Made by a program: the position numbers and the translations under genes. A model generated the notes under the pieces. The model was not told the origin of the DNA, made no database searches, and was given only the letters and a program-made list of their open reading frames with translations. From an uncultured Mycoplasmatota bacterium (GTDB lineage: Bacteria; Bacillota_I; Bacilli_A; RF39; UBA660), in contig URLV01000006.1 in assembly GCA_900548725.1 (NCBI GenBank), forward strand, positions 1 to 55,918: DNA of 55,918 bases, in the 5' to 3' direction. Of this stretch, positions 16,342 through 23,129 are shown piece by piece (position 1 is the first letter of the stretch; each line of letters begins with the position of its first letter).

Positions 16342-16720
16342 AACCTAGAGATAATAGAAAATATAAATTTTATATTGGTGAGATGATTATTTGGTTATTT
16401 TATCATAGAAAGTCGTTTATGTATTTTTGTTAAATTTATATTTTTTAAATTTTGGTTTCTTGTATCGAGTATAGGGTTGGTATCAATTATTAATGTTATA
16501 TTTGATTTATGAGAAAAACTGTTTTATTAGAAAATTTATTTATGTAAAGGATAAATAAAATCTTATCAAATCTAGGTATTGCAATTGTAATTGAGAAAGA
16601 AAACTCATAATGGTGAGATGTTGTACTAAATACTGATAATATTTAGTTAGCTAGAGGACTAGCTGTTACAATTTTTCTTAAACTCGAACCAATGGTATTA
16701 TCAGTGCTATTGGTTTTTGT
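16342..16720 (+). ncRNA. candidate structured non-coding RNA, about 380 nt, unidentified
   Basis: The stretch has a near-consensus promoter at its start and an intrinsic terminator at its end (AACCAAT 16687-16693 with ATTGGTT 16709-16715, then T-run). Between them I see no frame longer than about 20 codons. Its 3' part folds into a three-way junction: TTGTA/TACAA (16621-16625, 16667-16671) closes CTAAAT/ATTTAG (16626-16631, 16641-16646) and AGCTAG/CTAGCT (16649-16654, 16659-16664) with an AGGA loop. Further hairpins occur at 16384-16405 and 16534-16561. Size would suit tmRNA or RNase P RNA, but their invariant blocks are not visible. A decayed gene is the alternative. Confidence 0.45.
16687..16720 (+). 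terminator. terminator of candidate ncRNA
   Basis: AACCAAT (16687-16693), loop, ATTGGTT (16709-16715) and T-run. Confidence 0.7.
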
Positions 16721-16749
16721 TTTCTATAAAATAGTATTTTTATACTAGT

Positions 16750-16776
16750 ACAATATTTTTTAAATAACATACAATA
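16750..16776 (+). promoter_or_regulatory. sigma-K/sigma-E-type promoter of cotD-like gene
   Basis: AC (16750-16751), 16 bases, then CATACAATA (16768-16776). This fits the sigma-K pattern AC-N16-CATANNNTA, and CATACAAT fits the sigma-E -10 consensus. Mother-cell control suits a coat protein; the assignment is inference from sequence. Confidence 0.55.
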
Positions 16777-16800
16777 TCTTAGAAAGGATAGTGTATTTTT

Positions 16801-17073
16801 GTGAATAATTTTAGATGTGTTGATAAGCAAGATAATTCTATGATTTATAATGGTAATATGACTATGCCAGGAATGGAATGTCCAGTAGTTTATGAATGTC
16901 CAGTAGAAAGAGTTTGTCATAGAGAAATACATCATCATGTACCACATGTATGTCCTATTAATACAAGAGTAATAAATCATCATATTTATACTCATACTTA
17001 TACTCCTGAATATACATGTTGTGAAGAAAATGAAAAATGTGATGTATATGAGGGACAATGTAATAATTTCTAA
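16801..17073 (+). CDS. CotD-like Cys/His-rich spore coat protein
   Basis: 90 residues, very rich in His, Cys, Tyr and Pro, with YECPVERVCHREIHHHVPHVC and YTHTYTPEYTCCEE segments. CotD-family coat proteins share such His/Cys/Pro-rich, low-complexity sequence and a HHxVPHxCP-type core. The GTG start follows AAAGGA at a rather long 12 bases; an internal ATG is possible. A sigma-K/E-type -10 lies about 25 bases upstream. With the sigE operon at 47 kb it supports endospore formation. Metal binding is possible but not shown. Confidence 0.7.
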   Translation: MNNFRCVDKQDNSMIYNGNMTMPGMECPVVYECPVERVCHREIHHHVPHVCPINTRVINHHIYTHTYTPEYTCCEENEKCDVYEGQCNNF

Positions 17074-17097
17074 AAGTATCATTTTGGTACTTTTTTT
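17072..17097 (+). terminator. terminator of cotD-like gene
   Basis: AAAGTA (17073-17078) and TACTTT (17088-17093) with a T-run. Confidence 0.75.
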
Positions 17098-17150
17098 CTA
17101 TCTAGAAATATTATATAATTATTTTAGTTGATAATATAAGGAATTAATAT

Positions 17151-17534
17151 ATGAAATGTGATGAAATATTATATAGACTTTCTAAATCAAATTTTAGAAG
17201 TAGTTTTAAATTAAAAGAGAAAGATATTAATTATATTGATAAAATCGGATTAGATAAGGTTAGGGAACATGCATTTGATTTTATTAATAATAGATTAAAA
17301 ATATTCGATGAAGTTAAAGATGGTAAACAAACTCCCATGCGTGGTCATCCAGTATTTATTGCACAACATGCAACTGCAACTTGTTGTAGAGGTTGTTTAG
17401 AAAAATGGTATGGAATCAGTAGAAAAAAAGAATTAAATGAAAAAGAGGTACATTTTATAGTTAATATTATTATGAAATGGATTGTAATAAATTATAAAAA
17501 TAGTATATATTATAAATCAATTAATGAGGTGTAA
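17151..17534 (+). CDS. DUF4186 family protein
   Basis: 127 residues. The block TPMRGHPVFIAQHATATCCR followed by GCLEKWYGI is the family hallmark, with a CC pair and a third Cys plus two His that could hold a metal. The N-terminus FRSSFKLKEKDINYI and the C-terminal helix IVNIIMKWI also fit. No function is established for the family. A ribosome site is weak (AAGGAATT). Single-gene unit with terminator downstream. Confidence 0.85.
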   Translation: MKCDEILYRLSKSNFRSSFKLKEKDINYIDKIGLDKVREHAFDFINNRLKIFDEVKDGKQTPMRGHPVFIAQHATATCCRGCLEKWYGISRKKELNEKEVHFIVNIIMKWIVINYKNSIYYKSINEV

Positions 17535-17583
17535 TGATAGAATTTTTATAAGTTTGTTCTTCATTAATTTGTTTTTTATTTTG

Positions 17584-17612
17584 AAAGTACTGTTAATTTA
17601 GTGCTTTTTTTT
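17584..17612 (+). terminator. terminator of DUF4186 gene
   Basis: AAGTACT (17585-17591) with AGTGCTT (17600-17606), one G-T pair, and eight T. Confidence 0.75.
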
Positions 17613-17635
17613 GTATAATTATAGTGGTGGTATAA

Positions 17636-18190
17636 ATGGAAGAAAATAAACATACATACAAAGATTCATTAAAGGAGTTAGTACCTTACGTAATAATAAT
17701 ATTTACAGTAATACTTATTAGAAGTTTTTTATTTAGTCCTATTAAAGTAAATGGCACTAGTATGGTTAATACTTTACATGATGGAGATACAATGATATTA
17801 AATAAGATTAGTTATAAATTTAGTAATTTAAAAAGATTTAATATTGTAGTTATTAAGACTGAAAATTCTTATTTAATAAAAAGAATTATTGGGTTACCTG
17901 GAGAGAAAATAAAATATGAAATTAAAGATAATAAAGGTATTTTATATATTAATGGTAAAAAAATTAATGAAGAATTTATAAATGATGATACTAAAGTAAA
18001 AACTTGTAGTATAGATTCGGATTTGTGTAAAGATGGAATACTTATTTCTAAAGATAATTATTTTGTTATGGGTGACAATAGGGGAGATTCTATAGATAGC
18101 AGAATAATTGGTGTTGTACATAAAAAAAATATTACTGGTACTACTAAATTAGTTATATTTCCTATAAAAGATATTGGATTGGTAGAATAA
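17636..18190 (+). CDS. lepB: signal peptidase I (P-type)
   Basis: 184 residues. One N-terminal membrane helix (about 13-33), then the catalytic domain outside. Box B NGTSMVNTLHDGD holds the nucleophile Ser, box D SYLIKRIIGLPGE holds the general-base Lys, and box E MGDNRGDSIDSRIIG is intact. A Ser/Lys dyad means the ordinary P-type enzyme, not the ER-type SipW needed by TasA-like proteins. A TATAAT at 17614-17619 just upstream is probably its -10. Confidence 0.95.
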   Translation: MEENKHTYKDSLKELVPYVIIIFTVILIRSFLFSPIKVNGTSMVNTLHDGDTMILNKISYKFSNLKRFNIVVIKTENSYLIKRIIGLPGEKIKYEIKDNKGILYINGKKINEEFINDDTKVKTCSIDSDLCKDGILISKDNYFVMGDNRGDSIDSRIIGVVHKKNITGTTKLVIFPIKDIGLVE

Positions 18191-18307
18191 ACATAAAACT
18201 AGTAGCACTAATTTTTTGACAATAAAAAAATAATTAGCACTTAAATATTGTATAATTGTTGTTTTGAAAAATAGATAATGTAATATTTGTAAAAGTAAGG
18301 AGAATAT

Positions 18308-18829
18308 ATGAAAAAAATATATGTGATATTATTGCATACTAATACTATACCATCGAAATTGGTAAGATTTTTTACAAGATATAAGTATAGTCATGTTGCA
18401 ATTTCTTTAAGTAGGAATTGTGATATATTATATAGTTTTGGAAGAAAAAAAATTGATTCAATTTTTAATGGTGGTTTTGTTATACAAAAAAAACAAGATG
18501 ATTTTTTTAAAAAATTTAATAAAACAATATGTACAATATATGAGATTGATGTTAATGCAGAACAATTGCATACAATAAAAGAAATTCTTAATGATATGGA
18601 ATTAAATTCTTTAAAGTATAAATATGATTTTATAGGAATTATTCCCAGATTCTTTGGAATACCTATTGTTATAAAAAATAGATATGTATGCAGTTATTTT
18701 GTGTCTGAAGTTTTAGAAAAAGCTCAGATTTATAAATTCAACAAAAAAGTGTGTCTTATTAAACCAAAAGATTTTGAAAATGTAAAAGGAAGTAGAAAAA
18801 TATATAGTGGTCCTTATTGTTTATATTAA
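18308..18829 (+). CDS. permuted papain-fold (YiiX/NlpC-P60-like) protein
   Basis: 173 residues, no signal peptide. YSHVAISL with His29 near the N-terminus and RYVCSYFVSEVL with Cys128 near the C-terminus show the circularly permuted NlpC/P60 order (His before Cys) of the YiiX/YebB-type families. Those enzymes act as amidases or thioesterases on peptides or lipids; the substrate here is unknown. A TATAAT at 18251-18256 lies 50 bases upstream. The following 500 bases hold a decayed gene. Confidence 0.75.
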   Translation: MKKIYVILLHTNTIPSKLVRFFTRYKYSHVAISLSRNCDILYSFGRKKIDSIFNGGFVIQKKQDDFFKKFNKTICTIYEIDVNAEQLHTIKEILNDMELNSLKYKYDFIGIIPRFFGIPIVIKNRYVCSYFVSEVLEKAQIYKFNKKVCLIKPKDFENVKGSRKIYSGPYCLY

Positions 18830-18839
18830 ATGAAGAAAT

Positions 18840-19312
18840 TGGGTTGAAATTGAATATAAATAATGAATATTTGGATAAGTTATATTTATTATAGTACTTT
18901 GTAGTTCTATAACAATATCTATTTTTATTAAAACTCCGAGAAGAACAAGTATCAAAGTATTATGCTTTTTTTTAGAAATGACAGTTAATTATCATTTATA
19001 TACAATATTCTTTTGTGGCTTTAATCCGATGAGGTCACGATAGATTTACATTACTTTCTCCGTTACTAGCTTATGTTTGTTGATATGCTAAAAGTAAAAA
19101 CAAAATATCGATGATAATAAGTAGTCTAATTCTTTTAGTAATGTTTATATTGTCATTTCATATTGGAATATGGTATTTTGATTTAAAAAGTATAATTGAT
19201 TTATTGATTTTTTATAGGAACAGTCATTGTGTTATATGTCAATCCTAAAAATACTATTTATAGTTTAGTTATATCAATCTTATTAGCATTTATGATTAGA
19301 GTGGTATTATAA
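18840..19312 (+). pseudogene. decayed polytopic membrane protein gene
   Basis: No intact frame, but coding-like fragments appear in shifting frames: KTPRRTSIKVLCFFL and FCGFNPMRSR, then SKNKISMIISSLILLVMF with FHIGIWYFDLKSIIDLLI, and finally VIVLYVNPKNTIYSLV ending at a TAA at 19310-19312. They read as successive hydrophobic helices broken by at least two frameshifts and several stops. I cannot name the family. This explains the gene-free gap before rbgA. Confidence 0.65.
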
Positions 19313-19352
19313 TACTAATTAAGGTAAAATAAAATAGAAAGAAGTGATTAAA

Positions 19353-20288
19353 ATGGATATGTATCAAAAAAGAAAAATCAGAGCAGAAAAGAAAAAGGAT
19401 GATAGTCCAAAAAGTTTACCATCAGTCGGAATTAACTGGTTTCCAGGTCATATGCAAAAAACAAAAAGACAAATAGGAGAGTTATTACCACTAATTGATG
19501 TAGTGTATGAGTTAGTTGATAGTAGAATACCTTATTCTAGTAAAATAGTTGATATAGATAATACTATAAAGAATAAACCTAGAATATTAATTATGACTAA
19601 ATATGATTTATGTGATAAAATTGAAACTGATAAGTGGATTAAATATTATGAAGAGATGGGATATAGTGTTGTTAGAGCTAATTTAAACACTAATGACTCT
19701 ATAAAAGATATAATAAATTTAACTAATAAGATAATGTCTGATGTAAATAAGAAGAGAATTAATAATGGCTTAAAAGAAAAACAAATTAAAGCATTAGTAA
19801 TTGGTATTCCTAATGTTGGTAAGAGTACTTTAATTAATAAAATGGCTGGTAAAAAAGTTAGTGATGTTGGAAATAGACCAGGTGTTACTAAGAATTTAGT
19901 GTGGCTTAAAACTAACAGTAATATTTTATTATTAGATACACCTGGTATATTATGGCCAAAATTTGATAGTCATAAAGTTGCGCTTAATTTGGCAAGTATG
20001 ACTGCTATTAAACAAGAAATATTAGATAAAGATGAATTAGCTGTTTATATTTTAAATACATTAGAAAAGTATTATCCTGAAATATTGAAAACTAGATATA
20101 AAGTTAATAATATTGATGAAGATATTTGTATAACGTATGATATAATAGGTAAGAATATTGGTGCTATTATAAGTGGTGGAGAAATTGATTATAATAGAGT
20201 TAGTGAATATATATTAAATGATATAAAAAATGAATATATTAATAGAATTACATTTGATAGGATAGATGAATATGACATTAGAAACTGA
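19353..20288 (+). CDS. rbgA: ribosome biogenesis GTPase YlqF/RbgA
   Basis: About 311 residues. Circularly permuted GTPase that matures the 50S subunit. The N-terminal WFPGHMQKT signature, G4 TKYDL placed before G1 GIPNVGKST and G3 DTPG give the permuted order G4-G5-G1-G2-G3. The C-terminal helical RNA-binding domain is present. The ATG at 19353 is preferred over the GTG nine bases earlier. Its end overlaps the next gene, as part of an rbgA-unknown-rnhB-ftsY-ylxM operon. Confidence 0.95.
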   Translation: MDMYQKRKIRAEKKKDDSPKSLPSVGINWFPGHMQKTKRQIGELLPLIDVVYELVDSRIPYSSKIVDIDNTIKNKPRILIMTKYDLCDKIETDKWIKYYEEMGYSVVRANLNTNDSIKDIINLTNKIMSDVNKKRINNGLKEKQIKALVIGIPNVGKSTLINKMAGKKVSDVGNRPGVTKNLVWLKTNSNILLLDTPGILWPKFDSHKVALNLASMTAIKQEILDKDELAVYILNTLEKYYPEILKTRYKVNNIDEDICITYDIIGKNIGAIISGGEIDYNRVSEYILNDIKNEYINRITFDRIDEYDIRN

Positions 20289-21207
20289 AGAAAAAATAAA
20301 AAATATAAGAAAAATACTAATAGAGGATTTAGAATTAGTTAAATTTTTAGATAAAGAGAAATTTACTGTATTTTGTGTTAATATTACTAATAGTTTAAGA
20401 TATAATAGAAGATTAAAATTATTAAGTATGAATGAAACACAAATAAGAAAAATGTTACAAAATTTAATTAATTTTTTTGATAATATTGGATTAACTAGAT
20501 TAGATTTAATAAATGCATTATCTAATAATATAGGGATATTAGAAATAGTGAATTCTCCTGATTTTATAGATAAATACGTTTTGTTGTCTGTTGCAGAAAA
20601 TGATAGAAATAATGCTAGAAAAAATATGTTAATTAATAATTCTAGATGTTTGAAAAAATCTATAAATGAAGTTTATGTTAGGTATAAGATTATAAAAGAT
20701 TATAATAGGTTAGTATCTTTTAACAATATAATTGAAAATGGATATTATGAATTTATTAAATCATTTGTAAGGAATACTTATTACAATAATTTTGATAAAC
20801 CATTTAATGAAAAAAAAGATTTACAAGATTTAATATCTGAATATCCTGTTGATTATGAATTTATTTCAGAATTGAAAAAATTAGATATAAATAAAAATGT
20901 TTCTTTGAATAAGAATGTACGTAATATGACTAAAGAAGAAAAAATAAAGTATGCAATAGATAACTATTATAAATTTAAAAATATTGATGACTTTTCTAAA
21001 TATTCAGGAATTTCTAGTAGTTCTATACAGAGATATTTAAAAGAGGATTCAAAAATGTTTGTGGATTCTAAAAAATATAATGAAATTACTATGTGGTTGA
21101 ATAGAGCTAAAGCAGAAGGATTAAGTCGTGGAGGGATTAATTCTCAAAATAATAATGAATTTATAAAAGATGAAGTAGGTAAGTTTTGTGGAAGTAGAAA
21201 AAGATAA
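20272..21207 (+). CDS. unknown helical protein with C-terminal HTH-like segment
   Basis: About 311 residues, Lys/Asn/Ile-rich, almost all predicted helix, no signal or membrane segment. The segment IDDFSKYSGISSSSIQRYL near residue 250 looks like a helix-turn-helix, so nucleic-acid binding is plausible. Start at 20272 chosen because AGGA is 9 bases upstream; another ATG is two codons before. It overlaps rbgA at its start and rnhB at its end, so it is translationally embedded in a ribosome/replication operon. Family not recognised. Confidence 0.75.
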   Translation: MTLETEEKIKNIRKILIEDLELVKFLDKEKFTVFCVNITNSLRYNRRLKLLSMNETQIRKMLQNLINFFDNIGLTRLDLINALSNNIGILEIVNSPDFIDKYVLLSVAENDRNNARKNMLINNSRCLKKSINEVYVRYKIIKDYNRLVSFNNIIENGYYEFIKSFVRNTYYNNFDKPFNEKKDLQDLISEYPVDYEFISELKKLDINKNVSLNKNVRNMTKEEKIKYAIDNYYKFKNIDDFSKYSGISSSSIQRYLKEDSKMFVDSKKYNEITMWLNRAKAEGLSRGGINSQNNNEFIKDEVGKFCGSRKR

Positions 21208-21817
21208 AATTGATTTATTATGTTATGAAAAACAATTGTATGAACAAGGAATTGAACTAATTGCTGGAGTTGATGAGGTAGGGAGAGGACCTTTGATTGG
21301 CCCTGTTGTTGCTGCTGCAGTAATATTGCCTAAGAATTATAAATTAGAAGGTTTAACTGATTCTAAGAAATTAAGTGAAAAAAAGAGAGATGTTTTTTAT
21401 CAGATTATAAAACGAGATGCAATAAGTATTGGAGTAGGTGTTATTGATGAAGTTAAGATAGATGAAGTAAACATATATGAGGCAACTAAACTTGCTATGA
21501 AAGATGCTATAAGTAAATTGAAAATCAAACCTGAACATGTACTTATTGATGCTATGCCACTTGATATAGATATTCCTACAACTAGTATAATAAAAGGTGA
21601 TGCTAAAAGTGAAAGTATTGCTGCTGCTAGTGTTATAGCAAAGGTAACTAGAGATAGTATGATGTATGAATTAGATAAAAAATATCCGATGTATGGATTT
21701 GGAAATCATAAAGGATATCCAACTAAAAAGCATATTGAAGCGATATATGAATATGGTTTAATTCCTGGATATAGAAAGACATATGCACCTATAAAAGATA
21801 TAGTAAAGGAGAAATAA
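21188..21817 (+). CDS. rnhB: ribonuclease HII
   Basis: 209 residues. Removes ribonucleotides from RNA:DNA hybrids. The first acidic pair and the signature GVDEVGRGPLIGPVVAAAV are intact, followed by TDSKKLSEKKR, the third acid in LIDAMPL and the final SIAAASVIAKVTRD. The GTG start at 21188 is preceded by AGGTAAG and lies within the upstream gene. Two bases separate it from ftsY. Confidence 0.95.
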   Translation: MEVEKDKIDLLCYEKQLYEQGIELIAGVDEVGRGPLIGPVVAAAVILPKNYKLEGLTDSKKLSEKKRDVFYQIIKRDAISIGVGVIDEVKIDEVNIYEATKLAMKDAISKLKIKPEHVLIDAMPLDIDIPTTSIIKGDAKSESIAAASVIAKVTRDSMMYELDKKYPMYGFGNHKGYPTKKHIEAIYEYGLIPGYRKTYAPIKDIVKEK

Positions 21818-21818
21818 T

Positions 21819-22790
21819 ATGGGATTATTTGATAAATTTAAAAATGTTTTTAAAAAAGAAGAGAAAAAAGATATTGAAGTTTATGATAAGGGGTTAGAAA
21901 AAACTAGAAAAGAATTTGTTAATGAACTTAATTTACTAGGTATAAAATATACCAAAGTTAGTGAAGAGTACTTTGATGAATTAGAAAGTTTGCTTATTAA
22001 AGCTGATATAGGTGTTAATACTGTATTTAGTTTTTTAGATAGATTAAAAAAACGTGTTAAACATGAAAATATTACTGATACTGAATTTTTAAAAGAAGTT
22101 ATTGTTGATGAATTGTTTATGATATATGTTGAGGGTGAGAATTTATCAGATAAAATTAATATGAGTGATGAAGGACCTACAGTTTTACTTTTTGTTGGAG
22201 TGAATGGGGTTGGAAAAACTACAACTATAGGTAAGCTTGCTAATAAATATAAAAAAGAAGGTAAAAGTGTAATGTTGATTGCTGGGGATACTTTTAGAGC
22301 TGGTGCCGTTGAGCAATTGAAAATATGGGCAGATAGAACAGATTCATTATTCTTTGGTAAGGAAAACATTGATCCTGCGGGTGTAGTTTATGAAGGACTA
22401 GAAATTGCTAAAAAAGAAAAAGTTGATATAGTTTTAATAGATACTGCTGGAAGATTACAAAATAAAGTAAATTTAATGAATGAACTTGAGAAAGTTAATA
22501 AAGTTATAGGAAAATTAATACCTAATGCTCCTCATGAAACTTTGCTTATAATAGATGCTACAACTGGACAAAATGGTATATTACAAGCAGAGAGTTTTAG
22601 AAATATAACTAATATTACTGGTATAGTTTTAACTAAATTAGATGGTACTGCTAAGGGAGGAATAGTACTTGCTATTAAAGAAGATGTACATATACCTGTA
22701 AAATTTATAGGTTTAGGAGAAGGTATAGATGATTTAAAATCTTTTGATATTGAAGAATATATTTATGGATTATTTAAGGATATGATGTAA
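21819..22790 (+). CDS. ftsY: signal recognition particle receptor FtsY
   Basis: 323 residues. Short basic N-terminus without the long acidic A domain, N domain, then G domain with G1 GVNGVGKTT (127-135), DTFRAGAVEQL, DTAGRLQNK and TKLDG, and the C-terminal GLGEGIDDLKSFD. Docks Ffh at the membrane. It overlaps ylxM by one base. Confidence 0.96.
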   Translation: MGLFDKFKNVFKKEEKKDIEVYDKGLEKTRKEFVNELNLLGIKYTKVSEEYFDELESLLIKADIGVNTVFSFLDRLKKRVKHENITDTEFLKEVIVDELFMIYVEGENLSDKINMSDEGPTVLLFVGVNGVGKTTTIGKLANKYKKEGKSVMLIAGDTFRAGAVEQLKIWADRTDSLFFGKENIDPAGVVYEGLEIAKKEKVDIVLIDTAGRLQNKVNLMNELEKVNKVIGKLIPNAPHETLLIIDATTGQNGILQAESFRNITNITGIVLTKLDGTAKGGIVLAIKEDVHIPVKFIGLGEGIDDLKSFDIEEYIYGLFKDMM

Positions 22791-23074
22791 TGGAAGAAAG
22801 AGATTATTTAATTACTTTATTTGAATATTATAAAAGTTTGTTAACTAATAAACAAAAAGAGTATTTTATAGATTATTATTATGACAATTTAACTATGGAG
22901 GAGATTGCTATTAATGATAATATATCTAAAAATGCTGTTAGTAAACAAATTAAAATAATTAAAGATAAATTAAATTTTTATGAAGAAAATTTGAAATTAT
23001 ATAATAATAGTTTAAATATAAAGAAAATTATTAAAAATAAAGAATTATTAGAACAAATTATTGAATATATCTAA
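22790..23074 (+). CDS. ylxM: YlxM-like SRP-associated HTH protein
   Basis: 94 residues. YKSLLTNKQKEYFIDYYYD with LTMEEIAINDNISKNAVS is the sigma-4-like helix-turn-helix of the YlxM/p13 family, which modulates SRP in streptococci. It usually precedes ffh; here it follows ftsY. Start overlaps the ftsY stop, so they are coupled. Confidence 0.9.
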   Translation: MEERDYLITLFEYYKSLLTNKQKEYFIDYYYDNLTMEEIAINDNISKNAVSKQIKIIKDKLNFYEENLKLYNNSLNIKKIIKNKELLEQIIEYI

Positions 23075-23097
23075 ATGATATATTTTTTTATATTTTA

Positions 23098-23126
23098 AAA
23101 CCTCATTTCTATTTGAAACGAGGTTT
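23098..23126. terminator. bidirectional terminator
   Basis: AAACCTC (23098-23104) pairs with GAGGTTT (23120-23126), extended by an inner TTTC/GAAA pair, between converging operons. Confidence 0.85.
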
Positions 23127-23129
23127 ATT

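Noticed and set aside
16342..16720. Possible tmRNA or RNase P RNA.
   Set aside because: GAAAGTC at 16409-16415 recalls part of RNase P, but GAGGAAAGTCC in full, ACAGAA and GGCTTA are missing; no tmRNA tag frame or TTCGATTC arm is visible.
18203..18241. Two copies of TAGCACT, the half-site sequence of CIRCE, before the permuted-papain gene.
   Set aside because: They are direct repeats, not an inverted pair with a 9-base spacer, and the gene is not a chaperone gene.
21881..22369. Minus-strand frame opposite ftsY.
   Set aside because: Antisense shadow of a conserved gene.
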